From Rhizobium grahamii (GTDB taxonomy: Bacteria > Pseudomonadota > Alphaproteobacteria > Rhizobiales > Rhizobiaceae): a DNA stretch of 64,000 bases. Position numbers and translations under genes: made by a program. A model generated the notes under the pieces. It had not been told where the DNA came from and ran no database searches. It saw only the letters and a list, made by a program, of their open reading frames with translations. Positions within the stretch are counted from its first letter, which is position 1; each line of letters opens with the position of its first letter. This document shows positions 53,071-62,693 of the stretch, in pieces. The DNA lies in contig NZ_CP043498.1 in NCBI RefSeq assembly GCF_009498215.1, positions 1,922,001 to 1,986,000 of the forward strand, given 5' to 3'.

Positions 53071-55233
53071 ATGCATCAAGTTAAAGGCTTTCGGAGTGTG
53101 CGGGCTGCTTTGAGCGCCAGCGTCGCGTTGGTGGGTATTTGCGCTGCCTGGACGGCGCAGGCTGAGAACGCCGACACCACGCTTGCGCCAATCGTCGTCG
53201 AAGGCAAGGCATCGAAGAACAGCGCAATCGGCCCGGTCAAGGGCTACGTCGCGAAGGATACGACCGCAGGCTCGAAGACCGACACGCCGATCAAGGAAAT
53301 CCCGCAGGCAGTCTCCGTCGTCGGCACTGAGGAAATGAACGATCGCGGCGTGGTCAACAAGGTCGACGAGGCTCTGCGCTACACGCCCGGCGTAATCGCG
53401 GCTCCTTATGGCACCGATCCGGATACCGACTGGTATTACATCCGCGGTTTCGACGCGACGCAGACCGGCGTCTACCTCGACGGCCTCAACCTGTTCAGCT
53501 ACGGCTTCGGCGGCTTTCAGATCGACCCGTTCATGCTCGAGCGCGTCGACGTTCTCAAGGGGCCGGCCTCTGTTCTCTATGGCGGCTCCAGCCCGGGCGG
53601 CATCATCGACATGGTGCGCAAGCGCCCGACCGACGAGCCCTACTACTATACGGAAACCGGTATCAACAGTAACGGCAACGGCTTCGGAGGCTTCGACTTT
53701 TCCGACAAGGTCGGCAGCAGCGATACGATGACCTACCGCCTAACCGGCAAGATCGCCGGCGGCGACAACTATTCGGACTACGCGCACGACCTGCGCGGCT
53801 TCATCATGCCGCAGCTTACTGTTTCACCCGATGAAGCCACCAAGCTCACCGTCTGGGCCTATGCGGGCGGGCTCGATCAGGTGCACACCGGCAACGGCTT
53901 CCTTCCCTATGAAGGCACCGTGGTCGACCGGGCCGGGGTCGGAAAAATTCGCCGCGATTTCTTCCCCGGCGAACCCGATCTCGATACCGGACGCTACAAT
54001 CAGGAAATGGTCGGCTACGAATTCGAACATGAATTCGACGACGGCTGGAAGGTCACGTCGAATTTCCGTTATGGCCATCTCAACAAATACGAGTTCGGCC
54101 CCTACCCCTACCTGTGGTCGTCGCAGACCGCGCTGAACCGCATCGGTTTCGAGGGTGATACCAGCGCAGACAACGTCGCCTGGGACAATCGCGTCGAAAA
54201 CGAGTTCGATCTTGGCGGCGCGACGCACAAGATCATGGCCGGGGTCGATTATCGCTACTACCGCATCGACAACGTTCAGAACTTCGTCTTCGGATCGGGC
54301 TCGATCGATGTCTTGAACCCGGTTTACGGCTTGCCGCAGGCTGCGAACGGACCGCTCTATAATGAAGTCATAGCCATGAACCAGGTGGGTATCTATGCCC
54401 AGGATCAGGTTCACTTCGGCGACGGCTGGCTGATGACCCTCAATGGCCGGTATGACTACGTCTATACCGATTTCGACAACAAGCTGACGCCTGCAAGCAG
54501 CTACAACGGCTCCGAAGGCGCCTGGAGCGGCAGGGCCGGCCTCGCCTATGAATTCGACAACGGCGTAACGCCGTATGTCAGCGCCGCCACCTTCTTCAAT
54601 CCGCTGGTCGGAACGGGCACCGCCGGACCTCTCAAGCCGGAAGAGGGAGAGCAGTTCGAAGCAGGCGTCAAGTACGAGCCGACATTCTTCGACGGCACGC
54701 TGACTGCATCAGTATTCCAGATCAACAAGCGGAACTACACGGTTTCGATGACAGCGGCTCCCTACACGAAGCTGCAGCTTGGTGAGGCGGAATCCAAGGG
54801 CTTCGAACTGGAAGGCAAGGTCAACCTGAATGACAACTGGAAGGTTCTCGCTTCGCTCGCCTATACTGACGTCGAGATCACCAAGAACCCGCTGAACACC
54901 GCGCTGATTGGCAAGACACCCTACATTGTCCCCGATTACACCGCATCGCTTTGGCTCGACTACACCGTGACGACAGGAACTCTCGAAGGCCTTAGCCTTG
55001 GAGGCGGTCTCCGCTACAAGGGCCAATCCTGGGCCGACGACGTCAACACGCTGAAGGTGCCGGAATCGACAGTGTTCGACGCCGCGGTCCGCTACAAGAA
55101 GAACGACTGGGTTGCCTCGCTCAACGTGACCAACGTATTCGACAAGGTCTACGTCGAAAGCTGCGGCGGCTTGGGTGCATGCGGCTACGGCGACGCGCGC
55201 ACGTTCACCTTCAAGCTCAGCAAGGTCTGGTAA
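53071..55233 (+). CDS. TonB-dependent ferric-siderophore receptor (FhuA/FoxA-like)
   Basis: A 720-residue outer-membrane receptor. The signal peptide is about residues 1-32 (RAALSASVALVGICAAWTAQA). The plug domain has TonB-box-like LAPIVVEGKAS, then TPIKEIPQAVSVVGTEEMNDRG, and LERVDVLKGPASVLYGGSSPGGIIDMVRKRP. The 22-strand barrel ends in the aromatic FTFKLSKVW. The closest type is the hydroxamate-siderophore group (FhuA, FoxA). The ATG at 53071 directly follows AGGA. Confidence 0.92.
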   Translation: MHQVKGFRSVRAALSASVALVGICAAWTAQAENADTTLAPIVVEGKASKNSAIGPVKGYVAKDTTAGSKTDTPIKEIPQAVSVVGTEEMNDRGVVNKVDEALRYTPGVIAAPYGTDPDTDWYYIRGFDATQTGVYLDGLNLFSYGFGGFQIDPFMLERVDVLKGPASVLYGGSSPGGIIDMVRKRPTDEPYYYTETGINSNGNGFGGFDFSDKVGSSDTMTYRLTGKIAGGDNYSDYAHDLRGFIMPQLTVSPDEATKLTVWAYAGGLDQVHTGNGFLPYEGTVVDRAGVGKIRRDFFPGEPDLDTGRYNQEMVGYEFEHEFDDGWKVTSNFRYGHLNKYEFGPYPYLWSSQTALNRIGFEGDTSADNVAWDNRVENEFDLGGATHKIMAGVDYRYYRIDNVQNFVFGSGSIDVLNPVYGLPQAANGPLYNEVIAMNQVGIYAQDQVHFGDGWLMTLNGRYDYVYTDFDNKLTPASSYNGSEGAWSGRAGLAYEFDNGVTPYVSAATFFNPLVGTGTAGPLKPEEGEQFEAGVKYEPTFFDGTLTASVFQINKRNYTVSMTAAPYTKLQLGEAESKGFELEGKVNLNDNWKVLASLAYTDVEITKNPLNTALIGKTPYIVPDYTASLWLDYTVTTGTLEGLSLGGGLRYKGQSWADDVNTLKVPESTVFDAAVRYKKNDWVASLNVTNVFDKVYVESCGGLGACGYGDARTFTFKLSKVW

Positions 55234-55258
55234 CGTCCGCCCAAATAGAAAAGAAGAA

Positions 55259-55278
55259 GGCTCCCCCGGAGCCTTTTT
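55259..55278 (+). terminator. Terminator/attenuator between receptor and FhuD-like genes
   Basis: GGCTCC-ccc-GGAGCC followed by TTTTT is a compact intrinsic terminator 26 bases after the receptor stop. It probably lowers expression of the downstream transporter genes relative to the receptor. Confidence 0.8.
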
Positions 55279-55297
55279 CGTGTGACTGGAGATCAAT

Positions 55298-56179
55298 TTG
55301 AACAGATCGTGGCTTACGCGCAGGGCGGTATTGGTGGGAGGCGCCGCTCTTTTCGCCGGCGCGGCAACGGCACAATCGACGCAGCCAAAGGTGGCGACGC
55401 TTGATTGGGCGTTGCTGGAAACGTTGCTTGCCATCGGCGCCAACGTCGTCGCCGCAACGGAACTGCGTCAATTCCAGCAAGTGGCAGTGACGCCAGCCGT
55501 GCCGTCCAATGTTGCGGATCTTGGCCTGCGCGGCTCGCCGAACCTCGAGGCCTTGCGCCTTGCCCGCCCCGATCTGATCTTCAATTCGAATTTCTACGCC
55601 TGGGCGGACCCTCTGATGAGCCGCATTGCTCCGGTCATCGATCACGCGATCTACATGCCGGGAGAAAGCCCATATGTTTTGGCCGAACGTGCGACCCTTG
55701 AAATCGGCGATCGTCTCCAGCTTCCGGCGGCACGGCGGTTCGTCGAAGAACTAACGGCAAAGCTCGATCGTCAAAAGGCCGATTTTTCCCGCATGGCAGA
55801 CGGACGGCCGGTACTGCCGATCAATCTTGGCGATGCCCGTCATTACCGCGTATTCGGATCAGACAGCATCTTCGGAGAGGTGCTAGCACGCCTTGGCCTC
55901 GTGAATGCCTGGACAGGCGCCACCAGCTATTCGGCAACGGCTCCCGTCGGCATCGAGACCCTGGTGACGATGCCTGAGGCCTGGATCGTCTTCATTCCAC
56001 CCCATCCTCAGGACGCCATTGACGCCCTCCTCGGTAGCCCTTTCTGGAAGGCCCTGCCCCAGGTCCGCGAAGGACGATTCATGACAATCGGCTCGATCAA
56101 TCCGTATGGCGCGCTACCCGCCGCAAGCCGTTTCGCCGATTGCCTCGCAGAAGGATTTGCGCGTGTCCGAAACGGCTAA
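55298..56179 (+). CDS. Periplasmic siderophore-binding protein (FhuD-like)
   Basis: A 293-residue binding protein of the FhuD/FepB class. The Tat-like signal is LTRRAVLVGGAALFAGAATAQS, and typical segments are VATLDWALLETLLAIGANVVAATEL, LRGSPNLEALRLARPDLIF and RFMTIGSINPYGALPAASRFADCL. It delivers the ferric siderophore to the permease. The TTG start is supported by GGAG six bases upstream. Its end overlaps the permease gene. Confidence 0.88.
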   Translation: MNRSWLTRRAVLVGGAALFAGAATAQSTQPKVATLDWALLETLLAIGANVVAATELRQFQQVAVTPAVPSNVADLGLRGSPNLEALRLARPDLIFNSNFYAWADPLMSRIAPVIDHAIYMPGESPYVLAERATLEIGDRLQLPAARRFVEELTAKLDRQKADFSRMADGRPVLPINLGDARHYRVFGSDSIFGEVLARLGLVNAWTGATSYSATAPVGIETLVTMPEAWIVFIPPHPQDAIDALLGSPFWKALPQVREGRFMTIGSINPYGALPAASRFADCLAEGFARVRNG

Positions 56180-58160
56180 TATCGACACGCCCGTCCTGCC
56201 GCTGCGTCATCCGGCCATACCCGCGATCGCGCTCGGCGTCGCGTGTGTCATGGCCTTTGCAGCCCTTCTCGCGCTGCGGTCTCAGATTCCGGGCGATGTG
56301 ACCGAAGCCACGGAACTGAACCGGCTGCTTCTTTGGCAAAGCCTCCTGCCACGCGCGGCCGTGGCGCTTCTGGCAGGGGCTGCGCTCGGCCTCGCGGGCG
56401 CCCTGTTGCAACGCGTCCTCAGAAACCCGATTGCCGATGCCTCGACGCTCGGAATAGCCTCGGGTGCCAAACTCGCATTGACGCTCGGGCTAAGCTTCTC
56501 ACCGCTCCTGACCGGCATTTCGCGGGAAACGATAGCCTTCGCCGGCGGGCTGTCGGCCGTCATGCTTGTGCTCGCCCTCAGCTGGCGGCGCGGTCTCGAC
56601 CCGGTGACGGTGGCAATTTCGGGCATGGTGGTCAGCATGGTCGCCGCATCCGCGAGCGTCACCCTCGTGCTTGCGCGCGGCGAATATGCGCTGTCGATCG
56701 ACATATGGGGCGCAGGGGCGCTGAACCAGCAGGATTGGCGCGTTGTTGCTTCGCTCTTGCCGCAGATAGCCATCGGCGCGATAGCCGCGTTTCTGCTGCT
56801 GCGACCGCTCGACCTCCTGGCGCTGGACGACGCAGGCGCCAAAAGTCTCGGCCTCGCCCTGCATTCGGTTCGTTTCACTATCCTCGTTCTTGCGGTCTGG
56901 CTCTCGACGTCAGTCACGGCCTCGGTCGGCATCATCGGCTTCCTCGGTCTCGCAGCGCCGTCGATCGCCAGACTTTGCGGCGCCCGAAGCAGCCGCCAGG
57001 TCATCACCACGGCTCCGCTTGCCGGAGCTGCCGTCCTCTTCCTCACGGATTGCCTCACCCAGCTGCTTGGACCGGGCTTTTCCGACCTCGCCCCAACAGG
57101 CGCCGCCACCGCCCTGATCGGCGGCCCCTTGCTGCTGTGGCTGTTGCCACGCGTTCACAACCGCGCCGCAGCCGCGGCCGCCGTCCACGCTGTCCGAAAG
57201 AGGCTGAAGAGGTTCCGCGCCTTCGCCGCCCTTGGTGCGATATTGCTGGCCCTGTTGCTGCTCTCGATCTGCGTCGGACCGTCCGATGGAGGCTGGATCA
57301 TTGCAACCGGCTCGCTCCTCTCGGATCTGCTTCCGTTCCGGCTGCCTCGGATTGCCGTTGCCGTCGGCGCAGGAGCCATGCTCGGCGCAACGGGTTTCAT
57401 CATGCAGCGGATGACGGCCAACCCGCTCGCCAGCCCCGAAGTCCTCGGCGTCTCCTCGGGTGCCGGTGCTGGCCTTGCGGCCACCCTTCTGCTTGTCGGC
57501 TTTCCTTCCCCGCTGGTCGCGCTGACGGGCATGGCCTTGGGCGCCCTCGCCTCGTTCATCCTGACAATCGGCGTCACCCGCCGATCCGGCATTTCGGACG
57601 AAGCTTTTCTTCTCGCCGGCGTCGCCGTGAGCGCGCTCTGCATGGCTGTCATCGGCATGCTGCTCGCCCAGGGAGACATGCGAAGCTACGCGATGCTCAC
57701 TTGGCTGTCGGGCTCCACCAACCGCGCCGGAGCATTCGAAGCGTGGACCGCGCTAGCCGCCGCCGCGATACTGATCGCCCCGCTGCCGATGGTGAGGCGT
57801 TGGTTCGCGATCCTGCCGCTTGGCTCCGGCATCGCGAAGGGCATCGGCATGAGGGTTGCAATGGTCCGGTTTGGCTTGGCCGCATTGGCCGCGCTGATGG
57901 CCGCCATCTCATCCTATCTGGTGGGGCCTCTCAGCTTGACGGGTTTGATCGCACCGCACCTCGCAAGACTTCTGGGCTTCCACGGCAGCCGCGATCATCT
58001 CTTTGCCGCGGTTCTGATCGGGGCTGGCCTGATGGTTGCAGCGGACTGGCTCTCGCGGATAGTGATCTATCCGTATCAGGTGCCGGTCGGGCTTTTCGCT
58101 GCGCTCATTGGTGGTCCTTACCTTCTTTGGCTGCTCGGCAAACGCGAGACGGATCGCTAG
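56163..58160 (+). CDS. Fused ferric-siderophore ABC permease (FhuB-like)
   Basis: A 665-residue permease made of two homologous FecCD-type halves, as in FhuB. The first half has LPRAAVALLAGAALGLAGALLQRVLRNPIADASTLGIASGA. The second, from about residue 345, has LPRIAVAVGAGAMLGATGFIMQRMTANPLASPEVLGVSSGAG. About 18-20 membrane helices are predicted. The GTG at 56163 follows AAGGAT and overlaps the FhuD gene by 17 bp. No FhuC-type ATPase gene is nearby, so the ATPase must come from elsewhere. Confidence 0.9.
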   Translation: MSETANIDTPVLPLRHPAIPAIALGVACVMAFAALLALRSQIPGDVTEATELNRLLLWQSLLPRAAVALLAGAALGLAGALLQRVLRNPIADASTLGIASGAKLALTLGLSFSPLLTGISRETIAFAGGLSAVMLVLALSWRRGLDPVTVAISGMVVSMVAASASVTLVLARGEYALSIDIWGAGALNQQDWRVVASLLPQIAIGAIAAFLLLRPLDLLALDDAGAKSLGLALHSVRFTILVLAVWLSTSVTASVGIIGFLGLAAPSIARLCGARSSRQVITTAPLAGAAVLFLTDCLTQLLGPGFSDLAPTGAATALIGGPLLLWLLPRVHNRAAAAAAVHAVRKRLKRFRAFAALGAILLALLLLSICVGPSDGGWIIATGSLLSDLLPFRLPRIAVAVGAGAMLGATGFIMQRMTANPLASPEVLGVSSGAGAGLAATLLLVGFPSPLVALTGMALGALASFILTIGVTRRSGISDEAFLLAGVAVSALCMAVIGMLLAQGDMRSYAMLTWLSGSTNRAGAFEAWTALAAAAILIAPLPMVRRWFAILPLGSGIAKGIGMRVAMVRFGLAALAALMAAISSYLVGPLSLTGLIAPHLARLLGFHGSRDHLFAAVLIGAGLMVAADWLSRIVIYPYQVPVGLFAALIGGPYLLWLLGKRETDR

Positions 58161-58175
58161 CTGCGCCAAAAGCCT

Positions 58176-58200
58176 GCATCCCTTGAGAACCAAGGGATGC
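58176..58200. terminator. Perfect inverted repeat after the permease gene
   Basis: GCATCCCTTG-agaac-CAAGGGATGC is a 10-bp stem 15 bases downstream of the permease stop. It lacks a T-tract, so it may serve as an RNA 3' end stabiliser or weak terminator. Confidence 0.5.
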
Positions 58201-58249
58201 CAGTAGTTATCCACAGCCAAAATATTAGCATTGCCTTAAATGAAAACAC

Positions 58250-58397
58250 AGGGTAGCGTCCTTGAAGACCTGCTATTGGGGAAGCAGAACCCCGTCGCTG
58301 TTTATCCTTGACCTCCTGTGGAAACAGCATTGTATCCACCGATTTCAGGTTGTGTAACGCGTGTTTGAGCCCGGGCGAAAGGCCCGGGCTCTTTCTT
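58250..58397 (+). ncRNA. Candidate small RNA ending in a strong terminator
   Basis: In a 340-bp region without a gene I see two small hairpins (GGGG-N8-CCCC at 58278-58293 and CTGT-ggaa-ACAG at 58316-58327) and a CCTCC motif (58312-58316). A strong intrinsic terminator follows: GAGCCCGGGC, loop, complement at 58367-58391, then TTTCTT. A terminator this far (about 200 bp) from the previous stop suggests an independent transcript. The 5' end is unknown. A perfect DnaA-box-like TTATCCACA lies at 58207-58215. Confidence 0.35.
58367..58396 (+). terminator. Strong rho-independent terminator
   Basis: A 10-bp GC-rich stem (GAGCCCGGGC and complement, 58367-58376 and 58382-58391) with loop GAAAG is followed by TTTCTT. 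It ends either the permease transcript or a small RNA. Confidence 0.8.
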
Positions 58398-58500
58398 GAC
58401 CAAGCTCGCCCGAGCACGATCGCGACACATATTATTTGCGCTACCACTAAAATATGAGCCGAACTCACATTGACGCAACCCGACTTCGGTCGGATAGTAC

Positions 58501-58794
58501 ATGTACAGCGTGCTATGGGAGTTTGCGGCTGTGAAGGACTTTGTAAAAATTGGCAGGGCTACCCTGCTGCTTAAACAGCCGCATTTGCGTTCGCAATGGC
58601 GTAACAGTCTCGTGGGGCCCCTAACTGTCGATCTGCTGCGTGCTTTCGGCGAGGCGACGGATTATCGCGATCACCTGCAACGCAAGTCGGAGGCACCGGA
58701 AATGATCCGCTGCTACGACCAGATCTGCTGGGAGATAGAGCTGGAGTTGCTCATGACGTTGCGGCGCCTGAGGCGCCGCCAGACCGTTCACTGA
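58501..58794 (+). CDS. Small hypothetical protein, 97 residues
   Basis: A basic, helical protein I do not recognise (KIGRATLLLKQPHLRSQWRNSLVGPLTVDLLRAFGEATDYRDHL, then EMIRCYDQICWEIELELLMTLRRLRRRQ). It converges closely on metF. The start has a weak ribosome-binding site, and a GTG ten codons in is another option. Amino-acid composition looks like real coding sequence. Confidence 0.5.
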   Translation: MYSVLWEFAAVKDFVKIGRATLLLKQPHLRSQWRNSLVGPLTVDLLRAFGEATDYRDHLQRKSEAPEMIRCYDQICWEIELELLMTLRRLRRRQTVH

Positions 58795-58818
58795 GCTTGG
58801 AGCTGAAGACCGGTTTCG

Positions 58819-59718
58819 CTATGCCGCGGCGCCGGTATTCTTGGCACCCTCGCGCTTGAAGCCGAGGTTGGTGAGCACGGCCGAAACAAGCGGTGCGCGG
58901 TTCATCGTGTAAAGATGAAACTCCGCGAGACCACGACGGGCGAGATCTTCGATCTGCTCGGCAGCGACTTCGGCGGCAACTTTCGCCCGTTCCTCGGGCT
59001 TGTCGTCGTAACCGGCGAAACGCTCGTCCAGGAACGCCGGGATAACAGTGCCGCATGCACCCGCGAAACGCTTCAGCTGCGTCAGGTTCAGGATCGGCAT
59101 GATGCCCGGCACGACCGGAATGTTGATGCCGGCGGCGCGCACCTTTTCGAGATACCGCTCAAAATTGTCGTTGTCGAAGAAGAATTGCGTCAGCGCCCGG
59201 TCGGCACCATTGTCCGCTTTCTGCTTCAGCATATCGATGTCGGCGGCACTGTCGCGGCTTTCCGGATGCTTTTCCGGATAGGCGGAGACAGAGATCTCGA
59301 AATCGCCGATTTCGCGCAGGCCCGCAACGAGCGCAGCCGCGTTCGCATAGCCGCCGGGATGCGGCTGATAGGGAGCGCCGACACCACCCGGCGCATCACC
59401 GCGCAGCGCCACGAAATGCTTGACGCCGGCCTTGCGGAAACTGTCGATGACGCCGTGCGTCTCCTCTTTCGTCGCGCCGACGCAGGTCAGATGCGATGCC
59501 GTGGCAAGCGGCGTATCCGCGAGGAACCGCGAGACCGTGGCCAGCGTCGGCGCCTTGGTGGTGCCGCCCGCGCCATAGGTCACGGACACGAAATCCGGAT
59601 TCCAGTCCTGCAGCTCGCTGACCGTGTTCCACAGCTGGCCTTCCGCTTCTTCCGACTTCGGTGGAAAGAACTCGAAGGAAATGCCGATCTTGCGGCGCGC
59701 GTCGCTGTTCAAAGCCAT
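58819..59718 (-). CDS. metF: 5,10-methylenetetrahydrofolate reductase
   Basis: A 299-residue flavoenzyme that makes 5-methyltetrahydrofolate, the methyl donor for MetH. Typical motifs are ISFEFFPPKSEEAEGQLW (catalytic Glu region), FVSVTYGAGGT, ATASHLTCVGATKEE, KHFVALRGDAPGG and TQFFFDNDNFERYLEKVRAAGINIPVVPGIMPI. The ATG at 59718 follows GGGAG. It starts one base after the ArsR-methyltransferase stop, so both are one operon. Confidence 0.95.
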   Translation of the reverse strand: MALNSDARRKIGISFEFFPPKSEEAEGQLWNTVSELQDWNPDFVSVTYGAGGTTKAPTLATVSRFLADTPLATASHLTCVGATKEETHGVIDSFRKAGVKHFVALRGDAPGGVGAPYQPHPGGYANAAALVAGLREIGDFEISVSAYPEKHPESRDSAADIDMLKQKADNGADRALTQFFFDNDNFERYLEKVRAAGINIPVVPGIMPILNLTQLKRFAGACGTVIPAFLDERFAGYDDKPEERAKVAAEVAAEQIEDLARRGLAEFHLYTMNRAPLVSAVLTNLGFKREGAKNTGAAA

Positions 59719-59719
59719 G

Positions 59720-60745
59720 TCATTCTCTCCCTGCAAATGTGGGTTCGGCGCCTTCGCTCCCGGCTGAAGCCATGAGACGCCGTGGGTCACGCGCAAGCCA
59801 GACAGTGACGGTAAGTCCCTGCCCGCTTTCATGACCCGGATGAAGATCGACGATCTGCTCGACATCCAGCCCGGACTTTCGCAGCCAGTCGGACATCGAC
59901 TGGTGTGAGAAGCCAAGGCGAACATGCGCATGCTCGTCGCGTAGATATTCTAGCCCGTGCGGAGCCAGATCGATGATGACGAGCCGTCCGCCCGGCCGCA
60001 GCATGCGCGCCGCTTCCCCGATCGCGATCTCTGGCTGGTCGAAGAAGTGCAGAACCTGGTGGATGGTAACGACGTCGAAATCCTGCGCCTCGAACGGCAG
60101 ATTGAGGATATCGGCATGTCTCACGGATGCCTTGGTAATGCCGGACTTGTCGAGATTGGCCCGCGCCACGCTCAGCATGTCGCGGCTCGCATCGACGCCG
60201 ATCGCCCGGCGATAGAGGCCGGACAACAGCTCGAGGATACGGCCTGTCCCTGTTCCAAGGTCGAGAAGCGAGTCGATCGGCTGGCTGCCTAGCAATCGGA
60301 TGACGGCAGCGTCGACCTCGTCGTCAGCGGCATGCAGGCGACGAAGCTCGTCCCACTCGGCCGCATTGCGGCTGAAATAGGCCTGGGCGCGCTCGGCACG
60401 CTGGTGCTTGACGGCGGCCAGACGCTCATTGTCCCTGAGAACGACCGCATCATTCTCGGACGCGTGCGCGAGCAGATTTCGAACGAAGATGGCTGCCTTG
60501 CCGTCCTGCCTAAGCCTGAAATAGGCCCATGCACCTTCCTGATAGCGATCGATCAGATCCGCCTCGCCGAGCAGTTTCAGGTGCCGTGAAATGCGCGGTT
60601 GGGACTGGCCAAGAATTTCGGTAAGATCGGAAACAGTCAAATCGCCCGCCGCCAGGAGCGCCAGCAGACGCAGACGCGTAGGCTCGCCGGCCGCCCTGAG
60701 GACGTCCACCAACGCATCCAATCCAAGTCTGACAGGCTCACGCAT
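59720..60745 (-). CDS. ArsR-family regulator fused to a SAM-dependent methyltransferase domain
   Basis: A 341-residue protein. Residues about 5-90 form an ArsR winged helix (LVDVLRAAGEPTRLRLLALLAAGDLTVSDLTEILGQSQPRISRHLKLLGEADLIDRYQEGAWAYFRL). From about 150 a class I methyltransferase follows, with the AdoMet loop LLDLGTGTGRILELLSGLYRRAIGVDAS and FDVVTIHQVLHFFDQPEIAIGEAARMLRPGGRLVIIDLAPHG. It is the first gene before metF and has the shared methionine palindrome in its promoter. It likely senses SAM or SAH and represses metH, metF and itself. The ATG at 60745 lies downstream of the operator; the in-frame ATG at 60763 abuts it and is less likely. Confidence 0.9.
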   Translation of the reverse strand: MREPVRLGLDALVDVLRAAGEPTRLRLLALLAAGDLTVSDLTEILGQSQPRISRHLKLLGEADLIDRYQEGAWAYFRLRQDGKAAIFVRNLLAHASENDAVVLRDNERLAAVKHQRAERAQAYFSRNAAEWDELRRLHAADDEVDAAVIRLLGSQPIDSLLDLGTGTGRILELLSGLYRRAIGVDASRDMLSVARANLDKSGITKASVRHADILNLPFEAQDFDVVTIHQVLHFFDQPEIAIGEAARMLRPGGRLVIIDLAPHGLEYLRDEHAHVRLGFSHQSMSDWLRKSGLDVEQIVDLHPGHESGQGLTVTVWLARDPRRLMASAGSEGAEPTFAGRE

Positions 60746-60763
60746 ATCCGATCCAATCAACAT

Positions 60764-60779
60764 ATAAAGATATCTTTAT
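60764..60779. promoter_or_regulatory. Palindromic operator before the ArsR-methyltransferase/metF operon
   Basis: ATAAAGATATCTTTAT is a perfect 16-bp palindrome and is identical to the core of the metH operator at 2191-2206. On the coding strand both sites also share a GATTGGA a few bases downstream. Confidence 0.75.
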
Positions 60780-60856
60780 GTGAATTGGATGTAGGTGGCA
60801 AGCCGGAATTCGACCATTCACGAAATTAGCTGCGCAATTAGCGACATAGCATTCCA

Positions 60857-60883
60857 CAAAAAAGCCCCGGCGAACCGGGGCTT
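60857..60883 (-). terminator. Terminator of ettA
   Basis: On the minus strand AAGCCCCGG-ttcg-CCGGGGCTT is followed by TTTTG, about 30 bases after the ettA stop. Confidence 0.85.
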
Positions 60884-60911
60884 CCTAATGCTACCCTTGG
60901 GCGCAGGAATA

Positions 60912-62561
<1,650 letters not shown>

Positions 62562-62693
62562 TGATGAGTTGCTCCGGCGGGAATTTTAAGTTTGCCGCTA
62601 TGTAGGCGAATTGGGGCCAAGGAGCAACGCGCAGCCGCCAAAAACCAGAGGCTTTTGCAATCGCGCGGCCAATTGGAGTGGCGAAAGCCATCC

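Noticed and set aside
56243..58186. 647-codon frame overlapping the FhuB-like gene on the same strand
   Set aside because: Arg/Pro/Ala-rich out-of-frame reading of the permease; no ribosome-binding site or domain.
58207..58215. DnaA box indicating a replication origin
   Set aside because: Only one perfect box, no cluster, no origin-type neighbours; likely chance.
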